DNA of 64,000 nt, from positions 62,001 to 126,000 of the forward strand of contig NZ_CP038228.1 in the NCBI RefSeq assembly GCF_006838285.1, given 5' to 3'. The notes under the pieces were generated by a model that saw nothing but the letters and a program-made list of their open reading frames with translations, was not told the DNA's origin and made no database searches. This DNA is from Xanthomonas translucens pv. cerealis (lineage in GTDB: Bacteria > Pseudomonadota > Gammaproteobacteria > Xanthomonadales > Xanthomonadaceae). This document shows positions 54,496-64,000 of this stretch, one piece after another (position 1 is the first letter of the stretch; each line of letters begins with the position of its first letter). A program made the translations under genes and the position numbers.

Positions 54496-56051
<1,556 letters not shown>

Positions 56052-56055
<4 letters not shown>

Positions 56056-57158
56056 CAGATGGTTTCCTCTACGGCGGCGGTGGCTGGCGGATGGGGGAGC
56101 GAAGACGCGGGGCGAGCTGGAGCGGGCGGTGCGGCGGCACGTTGGTTGCGAAGTCGCTCGGCATTGCGGCGGCGCGGCTTGCGCGGCGCGCGCGGGCGCA
56201 CCTCCGACAGCAGCGTCGCCAGCACGCCAGCGTCGATATTGCCACCGGACACCACCGCGCATTTGCGCTTGCCGGAGACGCGGCGGCCGGCCGCCAGGGC
56301 CAGCGCGCCGGCGCCCTCGGCGATGACGTGCTCCTCCAGCGCCAGGCGGACCAGCGTTTCGCGCAGTTCCGCCTCGCGCACGATCACCACGTCGTCGAGC
56401 AGGCTGGCGCACAGCCGGCGGGTGATGAACCCGGGGATTTTAACCTTGACGCCGTCGGCCAGGGTGGGCACCGGGTCGATCGCGCGGATATCGCCGCGGA
56501 TCGCCCGCGCCATCGAGTCCACGCCCTCGACCTGGGCGCCGACGATGCGCACGCCCTGGGAGCGTAGCGCCAAGGCCACCCCGGCGGCCAGGCCGCCGCC
56601 GCCGATCGGCACGATCACCACGTCCGGGGCGTGCGCGGCCAGCTCGATGCCGACCGTGCCCTGGCCGGCGATCACGTCCGGGTCGTCGAACGCGGACAGG
56701 AAGCGATAGCCGTTTTGCTCGGCCAGTTCGCGGGCGAAGGCGTAGGCCTCGTCGTAGCTGTCGCCGTGCTGGCGCACGGTGGCGCCCCAGTGGGCGACGC
56801 CGGCGATCTTGGTCTGCGGCGCGCCGTGCGGCATCACCGTGATCGCCTGCACGCCCAGGCGGTGCGCGGCCCAGGCCACGCCCTGCGCATGGTTGCCGGC
56901 CGAGGCGCAGATCACGGTGCGCTCGTCGCCGCGTTCCAGCCCGGCCAGCAGCGCATTCAGTGCGCCGCGCACCTTGTAAGACCCGGTGCGCTGCAGGTTT
57001 TCCAGCTTCAACCACACCCCGAAACGCTCGGCATAGTGCACCGGCGTCGGCGGCAGGTACCGGCGCAGCCGCGCCTGCGCGGCCAGCACGTCGGCGACGC
57101 TGACCGCGACGTCGCCTACGTCGGGTTCCTGCGGGGCGGGGCGGCCGGGGTCAGGCAT
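56052..57158 (-). CDS. ilvA: Threonine dehydratase, short form
   Basis: This 368-residue PLP enzyme deaminates threonine to 2-oxobutyrate for isoleucine. The PLP lysine lies in [11 protein letters not shown], and the phosphate loop is GGGGLAAG. At 368 residues it lacks the two C-terminal ACT-like regulatory domains of the 514-residue E. coli enzyme, so isoleucine inhibition of the usual kind is not expected. ATG 57158 (MPDPGRPAP) is preferred; the longer frame runs into a repeat element. The C-terminus is Arg/Ala/Pro-rich. Confidence 0.93.
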
Positions 57159-57167
57159 GGGGCGGAC

Positions 57168-57352
57168 GCGGGACCAGGGACCGGGGACCGAGGACCCGGA
57201 AAATGGGGTTGCCGCGAAGAAGCAACCTCCACGGAAGAAGGCCCCTCCGCGGGCGGGCATGCAAACGAGCGGAAAAACGCGGGCAGCGCGCGCCGCTCAA
57301 AACGCCCGCAAGGCCCAGCCCCGGTCCCCGGTCTCCGGTCCCCGGTCCCGAC
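57168..57352. repeat. Heptamer-ended element, copy D with a different core
   Basis: GGGACCA/GGGACCG heptamers at the left end and complementary GGTCCCC/GGTCTCC heptamers at the right end match copies A-C, but the roughly 120-bp core between them is different. It lies inside the operon between ilvA and ilvM. Confidence 0.7.
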
Positions 57353-57356
57353 AGCT

Positions 57357-57605
57357 TCATGGCGCTACATCCAGCGCAGTCACCCGCACCGACTCACAGT
57401 CGTATACCTTCTCCATCTGCAGGCGCAGGCTCTCGCCGGGGCGAGTGCCGTCCACTACCATCTGCAGGTGCCAGCGGCCGGCGTCGTCGGGCGCCGGCGC
57501 GCCGCGAATCGACAGCGGTGCGAAGCCGCGCCGCTCGGCCATGCCGATCGCGCGCAGCAGCGCGCCTTCGACCGGCTTCAGCACCAGGTCAAGCTGGTAT
57601 CGCAT
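57357..57605 (-). CDS. ilvM: Acetolactate synthase small subunit, IlvM-type
   Basis: This 82-residue single ACT-domain protein starts MRYQLDLVLKPVEGALLRAIGMAERRGF, like IlvM, the small subunit of the IlvG enzyme. It activates and regulates the large subunit. Its start overlaps the end of ilvG by 17 bases. Confidence 0.9.
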   Translation of the reverse strand: MRYQLDLVLKPVEGALLRAIGMAERRGFAPLSIRGAPAPDDAGRWHLQMVVDGTRPGESLRLQMEKVYDCESVRVTALDVAP

Positions 57606-59310
57606 GGACGGTCTCCTGGCGCTGGGTCGCGGGATTGCTCTCCAGCATGGTGCTGTTGGCGGTGTTCGGCGGCACCAGCGGCCACACGTTGGCGCGCGCG
57701 TCGATGGCCACGTGCAGCAGCGCCGGACCCGGTTGCGCCAGCAGTTCGGCCAGGCCGTCCTCGACCTGGCCGCGCGCGGTGATGCGCTTGGCCGGGATGC
57801 CGAACACCTGCGCCAGCGCGGCGAAGTCCGGGTTGTCGGACAGGTCGATCTCGCTGTAGCGCTCGGCGAAGAACAGCTCCTGCCACTGCCGCACCATGCC
57901 CAGCGAACTGTTGTCCAGCAGCACGATCTTCACCGGCAGCTTGCAGCGCGCGATGGTCACCAGCTCCTGCACGTTCATCATGAAACTGCCGTCGCCGCTG
58001 ACCAGCACCACGGTGCGGTCGGGACAGGCGAACTGCGCGCCCATCGCCGCCGGCAGGCCGAAGCCCATCGTGCCCAGCGCGCCGCTGGTCAGGTGGTTGC
58101 GCGGATGGTTGAAGCGGCAATGCTGGGCGACCCACATCTGGTGCTGGCCGACGTCGCAGGCGATCACGGTGTCGGCCGGGGCCAACTCGCTCAGTCGCTT
58201 CAGCAGGCCGGGCGCGTAGATGTCGTCGCCCGGCGCGTCGTAGCGCGCGCCGAACTTTTCGCGATGGCCGACGCAGCGCGCGTGCCACGCCTCGCAGGTG
58301 CTGGTCGCCGCGCTCAGCGCGCGCAGCGCCTCGGCCACGTCGCCGGGCACGGCGATGTCGGCATGGCGCAGCTTGGAGATCTCGCAGGCGTCGGCATCCA
58401 GGTGGATGACCCGCGCGAACGGGGCGAACTCGGCCAGCTTGCCGGTAGCGCGGTCGTCGAAGCGTGCACCGACCACGATCAGCAGGTCCGACTCCTGCAC
58501 CGCCATGTTGGCGGCGCGGGTGCCGTGCATGCCGAGCATGCCCAGGTAGTGCGGATGCCCGTGCGGCAGCGCGCCCAGCCCGCGCAGCGTCAGCACGGTG
58601 GGGATGCGGGTGATGTCGATGAACTGGCGGAACGCGTCCACCGCATTGGCCAGGGCGATGCCGCCGCCGCCATAGATCACCGGCTTGTCGGCGCCGGCGA
58701 TCGCCGCCAGCGCCTCGGCCAGGGCCGCGGCGTGCGGTGCCGGCGGAGCCGGGACTGCGGCCGGCACGTGGTCGGGCAAGTGCGACGCGTCGCCCAACTG
58801 CACGTCCTTGGGCAGGTCGATCAGCACCGGCCCCGGACGGCCTTCGCGGGCGATGCGGAACGCGTCGCGCAGCACCTGCGGCAGGTCGTCAACGCGGCGC
58901 ACCAGGAAGCTGTGCTTGACGATCGGCAGGGTCAGCCCGAACACGTCCAGTTCCTGGAACGCATCGGTGCCCAGCAGCGGCGTGGCGACCTGCCCGGTCA
59001 GGCAGATCATCGGCACCGAGTCCAGCATCGCGTCGGCGATGCCGGTGACCAGGTTGGAGGCGCCCGGACCGGACGTTGCGACGCAGACCCCGACCCGCCC
59101 GCTGGCGCGGGCGTAGCCGTTGGCGGCCAGCGCCGCGCCCTGCTCGTGGCGGACCAGGATGTGCTTGAGCTGGCTGTCTACCAGCGCGTCGTAGAACGGC
59201 ATGATGGTGCCGCCCGGATAGCCGAACAGCGTGTCCACGCCTTCGGCTTCCAGGGCCTGCGTCAGCCAGCGCGCGCCGTTGCGGGGCGTGCCGTGAGCGG
59301 AGGAGTTCAT
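57589..59310 (-). CDS. ilvG: Acetolactate synthase large subunit
   Basis: This 573-residue ThDP enzyme makes acetolactate and acetohydroxybutyrate. It has the ThDP Glu region GYPGGTIMPFYDAL, the FAD/ligand-binding centre and the metal/ThDP site GDGSFMMNVQEL with NSSLGMVRQWQ. It is followed by IlvM, as in IlvG-type enzymes. It starts 43 bp after ilvC in operon order. Confidence 0.96.
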   Translation of the reverse strand: MNSSAHGTPRNGARWLTQALEAEGVDTLFGYPGGTIMPFYDALVDSQLKHILVRHEQGAALAANGYARASGRVGVCVATSGPGASNLVTGIADAMLDSVPMICLTGQVATPLLGTDAFQELDVFGLTLPIVKHSFLVRRVDDLPQVLRDAFRIAREGRPGPVLIDLPKDVQLGDASHLPDHVPAAVPAPPAPHAAALAEALAAIAGADKPVIYGGGGIALANAVDAFRQFIDITRIPTVLTLRGLGALPHGHPHYLGMLGMHGTRAANMAVQESDLLIVVGARFDDRATGKLAEFAPFARVIHLDADACEISKLRHADIAVPGDVAEALRALSAATSTCEAWHARCVGHREKFGARYDAPGDDIYAPGLLKRLSELAPADTVIACDVGQHQMWVAQHCRFNHPRNHLTSGALGTMGFGLPAAMGAQFACPDRTVVLVSGDGSFMMNVQELVTIARCKLPVKIVLLDNSSLGMVRQWQELFFAERYSEIDLSDNPDFAALAQVFGIPAKRITARGQVEDGLAELLAQPGPALLHVAIDARANVWPLVPPNTANSTMLESNPATQRQETVHAIPA

Positions 59311-59353
59311 ACGGTGGCGACCTTTCGGTGGAAGCGGGTGGGGGAGCCGCGGG

Positions 59354-60373
59354 TTACGCGGTTTGGCCTGACGCGGCAGGCTTGGCGGCAGCGGCAGCGG
59401 CAGCGGCGTCGCCGTTCAGCCAGACCATCTTGGCGCGCAGCTGCTTGCCGACCACTTCGAGCGGATGTTGCAGGTGGGCCTGCTTGAGCTTGGTGTAGTG
59501 CGGCAGGCCAGCTTGATATTCGGTCACCCAGTTCTTGGTGAAGGTACCGTTCTGGATGTCGGTCAGCACGTCGCGCATGCGCTGCTTGGTGGCTGCGTCG
59601 ACGACCCGCGGGCCGCTGACGTAGCCGCCGTACTGCGCGGTCTCGGAGATGAACTCGAGCATGCGGGTGATGCCGCCTTCGTAGAACAGGTCCACGATCA
59701 GCTTCAGTTCGTGCAGCACTTCGTAGTAGGCGATTTCCGGCTGGTAGCCAGCTTCCACCAACACTTCGAAGCCGGCCTGGACCAGCGACGAGGCGCCGCC
59801 GCACAGCACCGCCTGCTCGCCGAACAGGTCGGTCTCGGTCTCTTCCTTGAAGGTGGTCTTGATCAGGTTGGCGCGCGCGCCGCCCAGGCCGGCGGCGTAC
59901 TCGAGCGCGAACTGCTCGGCCTTGCCGCTCTGGTCCTGGTACACCGCCCAGATGCACGGCACGCCGCGGCCGATCTCATACTCGCGGCGCACCAGCGCGC
60001 CGGGGCCCTTCGGCGCGACCAGCACCACGTCCAGGTCGGCGCGCGGCTTGATCATGTCGAAATGCACGTTCAGGCCGTGCGCGAACAGCAGGCAGGCGCC
60101 CTGCTTCATGTTCGGCGCCAGCACCTCGTCGTACAGCTTCTTCTGCACCATGTCCGGGGTCAGCACCGCGACCAAGTCGGCGTCCTTGACCGCTTCGGCG
60201 GGACTCTTCACCACGAAGCCGTCTGCCTGCGCCTTGGTTTCGGTCGGGCCGCCCGCGCGCAGGCCGACAGTGACGTCGAAGCCGGACTCGCGCAGGTTCA
60301 GCGCGTGCGCGCGGCCCTGGCTGCCGTAGCCGACGATGGCGATCTTGGTGGTGGGCTGGGTGGAACTGGTCAT
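59354..60373 (-). CDS. ilvC: Ketol-acid reductoisomerase
   Basis: This 339-residue class I enzyme has the NADPH-binding [17 protein letters not shown] and [20 protein letters not shown], followed by the metal-binding helices ([37 protein letters not shown] [19 protein letters not shown]). It is the first structural gene of the attenuated operon; the leader region lies just upstream. The last residues are Ala-rich. Confidence 0.97.
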   Translation of the reverse strand: MTSSTQPTTKIAIVGYGSQGRAHALNLRESGFDVTVGLRAGGPTETKAQADGFVVKSPAEAVKDADLVAVLTPDMVQKKLYDEVLAPNMKQGACLLFAHGLNVHFDMIKPRADLDVVLVAPKGPGALVRREYEIGRGVPCIWAVYQDQSGKAEQFALEYAAGLGGARANLIKTTFKEETETDLFGEQAVLCGGASSLVQAGFEVLVEAGYQPEIAYYEVLHELKLIVDLFYEGGITRMLEFISETAQYGGYVSGPRVVDAATKQRMRDVLTDIQNGTFTKNWVTEYQAGLPHYTKLKQAHLQHPLEVVGKQLRAKMVWLNGDAAAAAAAAKPAASGQTA

Positions 60374-60438
60374 GGGGCTGATTTCCTCGGGACGGTGTAG
60401 GTGGGAGGGGAAACGTGTGTTTCGCGGTTACTAAAATG

Positions 60439-60468
60439 AAAAACCCCGCGCCGTTGCCGGTGCGGGGT
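60439..60468 (-). terminator. Attenuator terminator before ilvC
   Basis: On the minus strand, ACCCCGCACCG pairs with CGGCGCGGGGT around GCAA, followed by a T run. It lies between the leader peptide stop and ilvC, about 65 bp before ilvC. This is the terminator expected in an attenuator; I did not work out the competing antiterminator. Confidence 0.88.
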
Positions 60469-60494
60469 CTGATCGAATCCAGGCTGCTTGTCGC

Positions 60495-60611
60495 TTACAC
60501 GCCGATTCGTCCCGCACTTGTGGGCGAGGTAATAAGCACGAGTACGAGGAGCGACGCGGCGGCGTCGGCGCGCAGGCGGGTCGGCTTTGGGCTGGTGTGG
60601 CGATGCAACAT
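60495..60611 (-). CDS. ilvL: Branched-chain amino acid operon leader peptide
   Basis: This 38-codon frame codes for a peptide with the run SLLVLVLIT at residues 20-28, eight codons of Leu, Val and Ile almost in a row. It ends in TAA 26 bases before the terminator stem. Ribosome stalling at this run when Leu, Val or Ile is scarce would prevent the terminator and allow ilvC to leuB to be transcribed. The peptide was not visible as a normal gene because of its size. Confidence 0.88.
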   Translation of the reverse strand: MLHRHTSPKPTRLRADAAASLLVLVLITSPTSAGRIGV

Positions 60612-60647
60612 GCGGCGAGATAAACATGGCCTTTAAGGGGCTGTCAA
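60612..60647 (-). promoter_or_regulatory. Promoter of the ilv-leu operon
   Basis: On the minus strand, TTGACA (60642-60647), a 17-bp spacer and TTTATC (60619-60624) give a promoter whose start would fall at about 60611-60612, on the ATG of the leader peptide. The -10 is weak. The rest of 60648-60988 shows no further gene; it must also hold the chemoreceptor promoter. Confidence 0.65.
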
Positions 60648-60988
60648 CCCTGTCGCCGCTGCGAAACCGCGAATGTGCCGAAAGCCGCGCCAGGACAGCA
60701 TCGTTACGCCTGAAACAGTGAGCGGGCGCGAAACCCACGCGGCCGATTGCGCGGAAAATCGGCGCCTCGCGCGGCTGCCATGTGGCGTCTGCAGGCGGCC
60801 CGGCCTGCAGCGGCGCACGGCCAGGAAACGGCGGCGCCTGGGTTGCTTTGCCAGCGTACAGGCACGACCACGCCTTCGCCTGAATCCGCACGGCAACGGA
60901 CATGACGCCGATCCCGATTGTGGCAGTGTCGCTCAGCTTGCACGTGGCAGCCGATACCATGGCCAAAGGATTCCTTGAGGGGAAGACG

Positions 60989-62839
60989 ATGTCGTTGTTC
61001 ACACGCAGTCCCGGCGCCGATGCCGGACACGCTGCCGCCTTGCCGGATGCACCGGTGGCGTTGCTGCGGCTGGACCCGCAGGGACGCGTCGCTGCCGCCA
61101 ATCGGGCCGCGCTGGACCTGCTTGGGGTGCGTGCGGAGGTCTTGCTCGGCGAACCCAGCGAAGCGGTGTGGGGCCTGCCGCTGGCGGCGCTGGCCGGCAC
61201 CGAGGGCAGTTGGCTGGCGTCGGATACCGATCCGGCGCGGCGCGTGCGCTACCAGCGCGATCGCGACGGCGAGGGTTGGCTGCTGTCGCTGCCGCATGCG
61301 GAAACCGCTGCGCTGCTGCGCGACGTCGCCCTGCTCGGCGCCGGACAGGTGCAGGGCGCGACCAGCCCGGCGCTGCAGGCGCTGGCGCAGCGGCTGCAGG
61401 CCGGCGAGCAGGCGCAGGCCTTGCTGGACCGGGTCGGTGAGCGCCTGACCGGTTGCGACTTGGACCTGGGGCTGAGCACGCCGCTGTCCGCGCAGGAAAC
61501 CGAGGCGATGGCCGGGCGGCGCCTGTCGGCCGGCTTCGGCAATCTGGCCGAGGCGATCCGCCAGGCGGTGGCGCTGTCGCTGCAGATCGCTGCCGACGTG
61601 CCGCACGTGGTCGCCGAGAACGAAGAGCTGGCGCAGCAATCGCAGACCCAGATGGAGGCGCTGCAGACGGTGGTGGCGACCACCCGGCGGCTGCTGCAGG
61701 GCCTGCAGGAGATGGACCAGGAGCTGCGCGCGGTGATCGCGGTGGCGGCCAGCGCCGACGACAGCGCGCGCCAGGGCGCGGAAGCGGCGCGTGCGCTGGG
61801 CCAGGCGATGCGCGAGGTGGAGCGGCGCTCGGCGCGCGCCACCGAGGTCATCGAGGTGATTGACGCGGTCGCGTTCCAGACCAACATCCTGTCGATCAAC
61901 GCCAGCATCGAGGCGGTGCACGCCGGCGCCGCCGGGCGCGGCTTCGCGGTGGTCGCCAGCGAGATCCGGCGCCTGGCCGAGCGCGCCGCCGCCGCCGCGC
62001 GCGCCGTACGCGTCATCATCGGCGAGACCGGCAGCGCCTTGCAGGACAGCGCCGCCTCGGCGCAGCGCACCGAGCAGGTGCTCGGCGGCATCGGCCAGTT
62101 GCTCGGCCGCGCCAGTGCGGCGATGGAAACCGTGGCCACCCGCGTCGCCGCGCAAGGCGAAGAGATCGGCGGCATCGACCGTGCGGTCGCGCATGTGGTC
62201 GGACTCAGCCGCAGCAACCTGGAGCATGTCGCGCGCGTGGTCGAGCGCAGCGCGGCGCTGGCTGCCGGCAGCACCACGCTGCATGATTGCGTGGGCCTGT
62301 TCCGCTTGCCGTCCGATCCGATGCAGCAGCCGCGGCACGCGCGCATTCGCGAACTGGCGACGGCGACCGCCGGCAGGATCGGGCAGGCGCTGGCCGATGC
62401 GGTCGCACGCGGCAGCATCGGCGAGGACGCGCTGTTTTCCACAGACTACACGCCGATCGCTGGAATCGATCCGCCCAAGTATCGCACCGCCTTCGATGCG
62501 CTGTGCGACGAACTGCTGCCGCCGTTGCAGGAGCCGCTGCTGGCCGCGCACCCGTGGATCGTGTTCGCGATCTGCGCGAACCCGGATGGTTACGTGCCGA
62601 CCCACAACCTGCGCTTCAGCCAGCCGCTGAGCGGCGATCGCGCCCGCGACCTGGTCGGCAACCGCACCAAGCGCATGTTCGCCGATCGGGTCGGGCGCAG
62701 CGTCGGCCGTCACACCGAGCCGTATCTGTTGCAGGTGTATCGGCGCGATACCGGGCAGATCCTGTTCGACCTGTCGGTACCTGTGTACGTGCGCGGCCGC
62801 CACTGGGGCGGATTGCGCGTGGCCTACGTGCTGGAATGA
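60989..62839 (+). CDS. Soluble methyl-accepting chemotaxis protein
   Basis: This 616-residue receptor has no membrane segment. An N-terminal PAS-like domain (about 20-110) is followed by the MCP signalling hairpin with [44 protein letters not shown] near 290-335. A C-terminal Cache/PilJ-like region ends in [19 protein letters not shown] and contains [12 protein letters not shown] and DGYVPTHN. Such cytoplasmic receptors respond to internal signals. The ATG at 60989 has GAGGGGAAG upstream; ATG 60959 and the start at 60902 do not. It is plus-strand, divergent from the ilv-leu operon. Confidence 0.88.
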   Translation: MSLFTRSPGADAGHAAALPDAPVALLRLDPQGRVAAANRAALDLLGVRAEVLLGEPSEAVWGLPLAALAGTEGSWLASDTDPARRVRYQRDRDGEGWLLSLPHAETAALLRDVALLGAGQVQGATSPALQALAQRLQAGEQAQALLDRVGERLTGCDLDLGLSTPLSAQETEAMAGRRLSAGFGNLAEAIRQAVALSLQIAADVPHVVAENEELAQQSQTQMEALQTVVATTRRLLQGLQEMDQELRAVIAVAASADDSARQGAEAARALGQAMREVERRSARATEVIEVIDAVAFQTNILSINASIEAVHAGAAGRGFAVVASEIRRLAERAAAAARAVRVIIGETGSALQDSAASAQRTEQVLGGIGQLLGRASAAMETVATRVAAQGEEIGGIDRAVAHVVGLSRSNLEHVARVVERSAALAAGSTTLHDCVGLFRLPSDPMQQPRHARIRELATATAGRIGQALADAVARGSIGEDALFSTDYTPIAGIDPPKYRTAFDALCDELLPPLQEPLLAAHPWIVFAICANPDGYVPTHNLRFSQPLSGDRARDLVGNRTKRMFADRVGRSVGRHTEPYLLQVYRRDTGQILFDLSVPVYVRGRHWGGLRVAYVLE

Positions 62840-62967
62840 GCGCCGCGGCGAACGCCGCACAAAAAACGCCACCGGTGTTGCGCCGGCGGTAGCGATCGGG
62901 TCCGGTTGTGCGCCGATTCAGCTGCGCCCGGTTGGCGTCCGCCGCAGAAACGGGTCTAATAGCCGAA

Positions 62968-63052
62968 GAAGCGGGGGTACCGTCGGCGCAGGCCGCGGTT
63001 GAGACAGTCCCTTCGAACCTGATCCGGTTGATACCGGCGTAGGGAAGCTTCG
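62968..63052 (+). ncRNA. TPP riboswitch upstream of thiC
   Basis: The conserved thi-box elements are present in order: GCGGGGGTACC, TTGAGACAGTCCCTTCGAACCTGATC, and the closing CCGGCGTAGGGAAGC. TPP riboswitches of this kind turn down thiC when thiamine pyrophosphate is present. It lies about 120 bp before the thiC start; the space between likely holds the expression platform. Confidence 0.95.
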
Positions 63053-63173
63053 CAAGCCTGGTCCGTGCGCTGTCGCGCCGGTGCCGTGCCCGCGCCGCCG
63101 CTTCGTCCGTGATGCGAGTCCGCTCGCAACCGTCCGCACCCGTTGCGGGCTTCCAGAACCAGGACGAATGCCG

Positions 63174-64000
63174 ATGAATGCCGTACCCAGCCCGTTGTTG
63201 CAGCAGGCCGATACCTTGTCCGAGTCGGTGACCCGGCCAATCCCCGGTTCGCGCAAGATCTTCGTGCAAGGCTCGCGTGCCGACCTGCGCGTACCGATGC
63301 GCGAGATCCAGCTGACCCGCACCCCGACCCTGTTCGGTGGCGAGGACAATCCGCCGGTCACCGTCTATGACACCTCCGGTGCGTACACCGATCCGGACGC
63401 GGCGATCGATCTGCGCGCCGGCCTGGCGCCGCTGCGCGCGCGCTGGATCGAAGAACGCGGCGATACCGCGGCGCTGGCCCAGCTCAGCTCCGATTTCGGC
63501 CGCGGCCGCGAGCACAACGCGCGGCTGGATCCGGTGCGCTTCCCGGCCCGGCACCTGCCGCGGCGCGCGCTGGCCGGCGCCAACGTCACCCAGATGCACT
63601 ACGCGCGGCGTGGCATCGTCACCCCGGAGATGGAGTTCGTGGCGATCCGCGAGAACCAGCGGCTGGAGGCGGTGCGCGATGCGCTGCTGCGCCAGCAGCA
63701 CCCCGGCGAGGCGTTCGGCGCCAGCATCCAGCACGTCATCACTCCCGAATTCGTGCGCGAGGAGATCGCCCGCGGCCGCGCCATCCTGCCCAACAACATC
63801 AACCATCCGGAAAGCGAGCCGATGATCATCGGCCGCAACTTCCTGACCAAGATCAACGCCAACATCGGCAACAGTGCGCTCAGCTCGGGCATCGCCGAGG
63901 AAGTGGAGAAGCTGGTGTGGTCGATCCGCTGGGGCGGCGACACGGTGATGGACCTGTCTACCGGCAAGCACATCCACGAGACCCGCGAGTGGATCATCCG
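63174..64000 (+). CDS. thiC: Phosphomethylpyrimidine synthase ThiC (5' part; runs off the window)
   Basis: The first 275 residues of ThiC are present, with [22 protein letters not shown] at the start and [61 protein letters not shown] and [16 protein letters not shown]. The radical-SAM cluster residues at the C-terminus lie outside the window. ThiC makes the thiamine pyrimidine from AIR. ATG 63174 and ATG 63168 are both possible. Confidence 0.96.
   Translation, partial: MNAVPSPLLQQADTLSESVTRPIPGSRKIFVQGSRADLRVPMREIQLTRTPTLFGGEDNPPVTVYDTSGAYTDPDAAIDLRAGLAPLRARWIEERGDTAALAQLSSDFGRGREHNARLDPVRFPARHLPRRALAGANVTQMHYARRGIVTPEMEFVAIRENQRLEAVRDALLRQQHPGEAFGASIQHVITPEFVREEIARGRAILPNNINHPESEPMIIGRNFLTKINANIGNSALSSGIAEEVEKLVWSIRWGGDTVMDLSTGKHIHETREWII

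Noticed and set aside
57159..57260. Upstream extension of ilvA
   Set aside because: The codons come from a repeat element and give no family match.

Overview
The window is high-GC, gene-dense DNA from a Xanthomonas-like gammaproteobacterium. The assignment rests on gene content: a complete sucrose-utilisation (sux) locus, a citrate module with a TctD/TctE pair, a DctA/porin/malic-enzyme module, one ilvC-G-M-A-leuA-C-D-B operon, a lipid A/core cluster, and dispersed palindromic repeats of the xanthomonad type. No tRNA, rRNA, CRISPR array or insertion sequence was seen.

Layout. 1-1454: the 3' end of an RTX protein gene made of near-identical 510-bp repeats. 1.7-4.9 kb: rsgA, a DUF1704 HExxxH protein and a DJ-1/PfpI-like protein, then tandem 115-bp repeats. 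5.3-12.4 kb: suxB and suxA (minus strand), suxC (plus) and suxR (minus), with two LacI-type palindromes between suxA and suxC. 12.5-19.5 kb: a PhbB-like reductase, a CitMHS citrate transporter, an OprP-type porin, a TctD/TctE pair and a coupled solute-binding protein. 19.7-29.2 kb: a LuxR-type response regulator, a DUF5713 protein, a hybrid histidine kinase, a second OprP-type porin, dctA and maeB. Together these look like sensing, uptake and use of C4-dicarboxylates.

29.4-38.7 kb is the accessory island and the most interesting part. Its middle is visibly AT-rich, and Xre-type regulators flank it. It holds small coupled membrane-protein genes, an HlyD-family adaptor, an MvdC/MvdD-like ATP-grasp peptide ligase, two small double-glycine-leader precursor genes (32831-33025 and 35240-35380, the second only 46 codons), a secreted protein of unknown function, a CPBP-type membrane protein, a secreted ClpP-like protein and a complete C39-peptidase ABC exporter. 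It also carries decayed pieces of a second exporter (the start of a C39 ABC gene and the middle of an hlyD gene). I read it as a RiPP/bacteriocin locus formed by tandem duplication followed by complementary loss: one HlyD and one ABC exporter survive to serve two precursors.

38.9-47.1 kb: a zinc-finger protein, a GT4 glycosyltransferase, an O-antigen-ligase-like protein, LpxL-type acyltransferase, WaaA, TolC, a PCMT-like protein and a TetR regulator. 47.4-50.5 kb: a periplasmic-propeller GGDEF protein. 50.8-60.6 kb (minus strand): the branched-chain amino acid operon, headed by a 38-codon leader peptide with a Leu/Val/Ile run and a terminator. Two unannotated small genes lie between its leu genes. 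61.0-62.8 kb: a soluble chemoreceptor. 63.0-64.0 kb: a TPP riboswitch and the start of thiC, which runs off the window.
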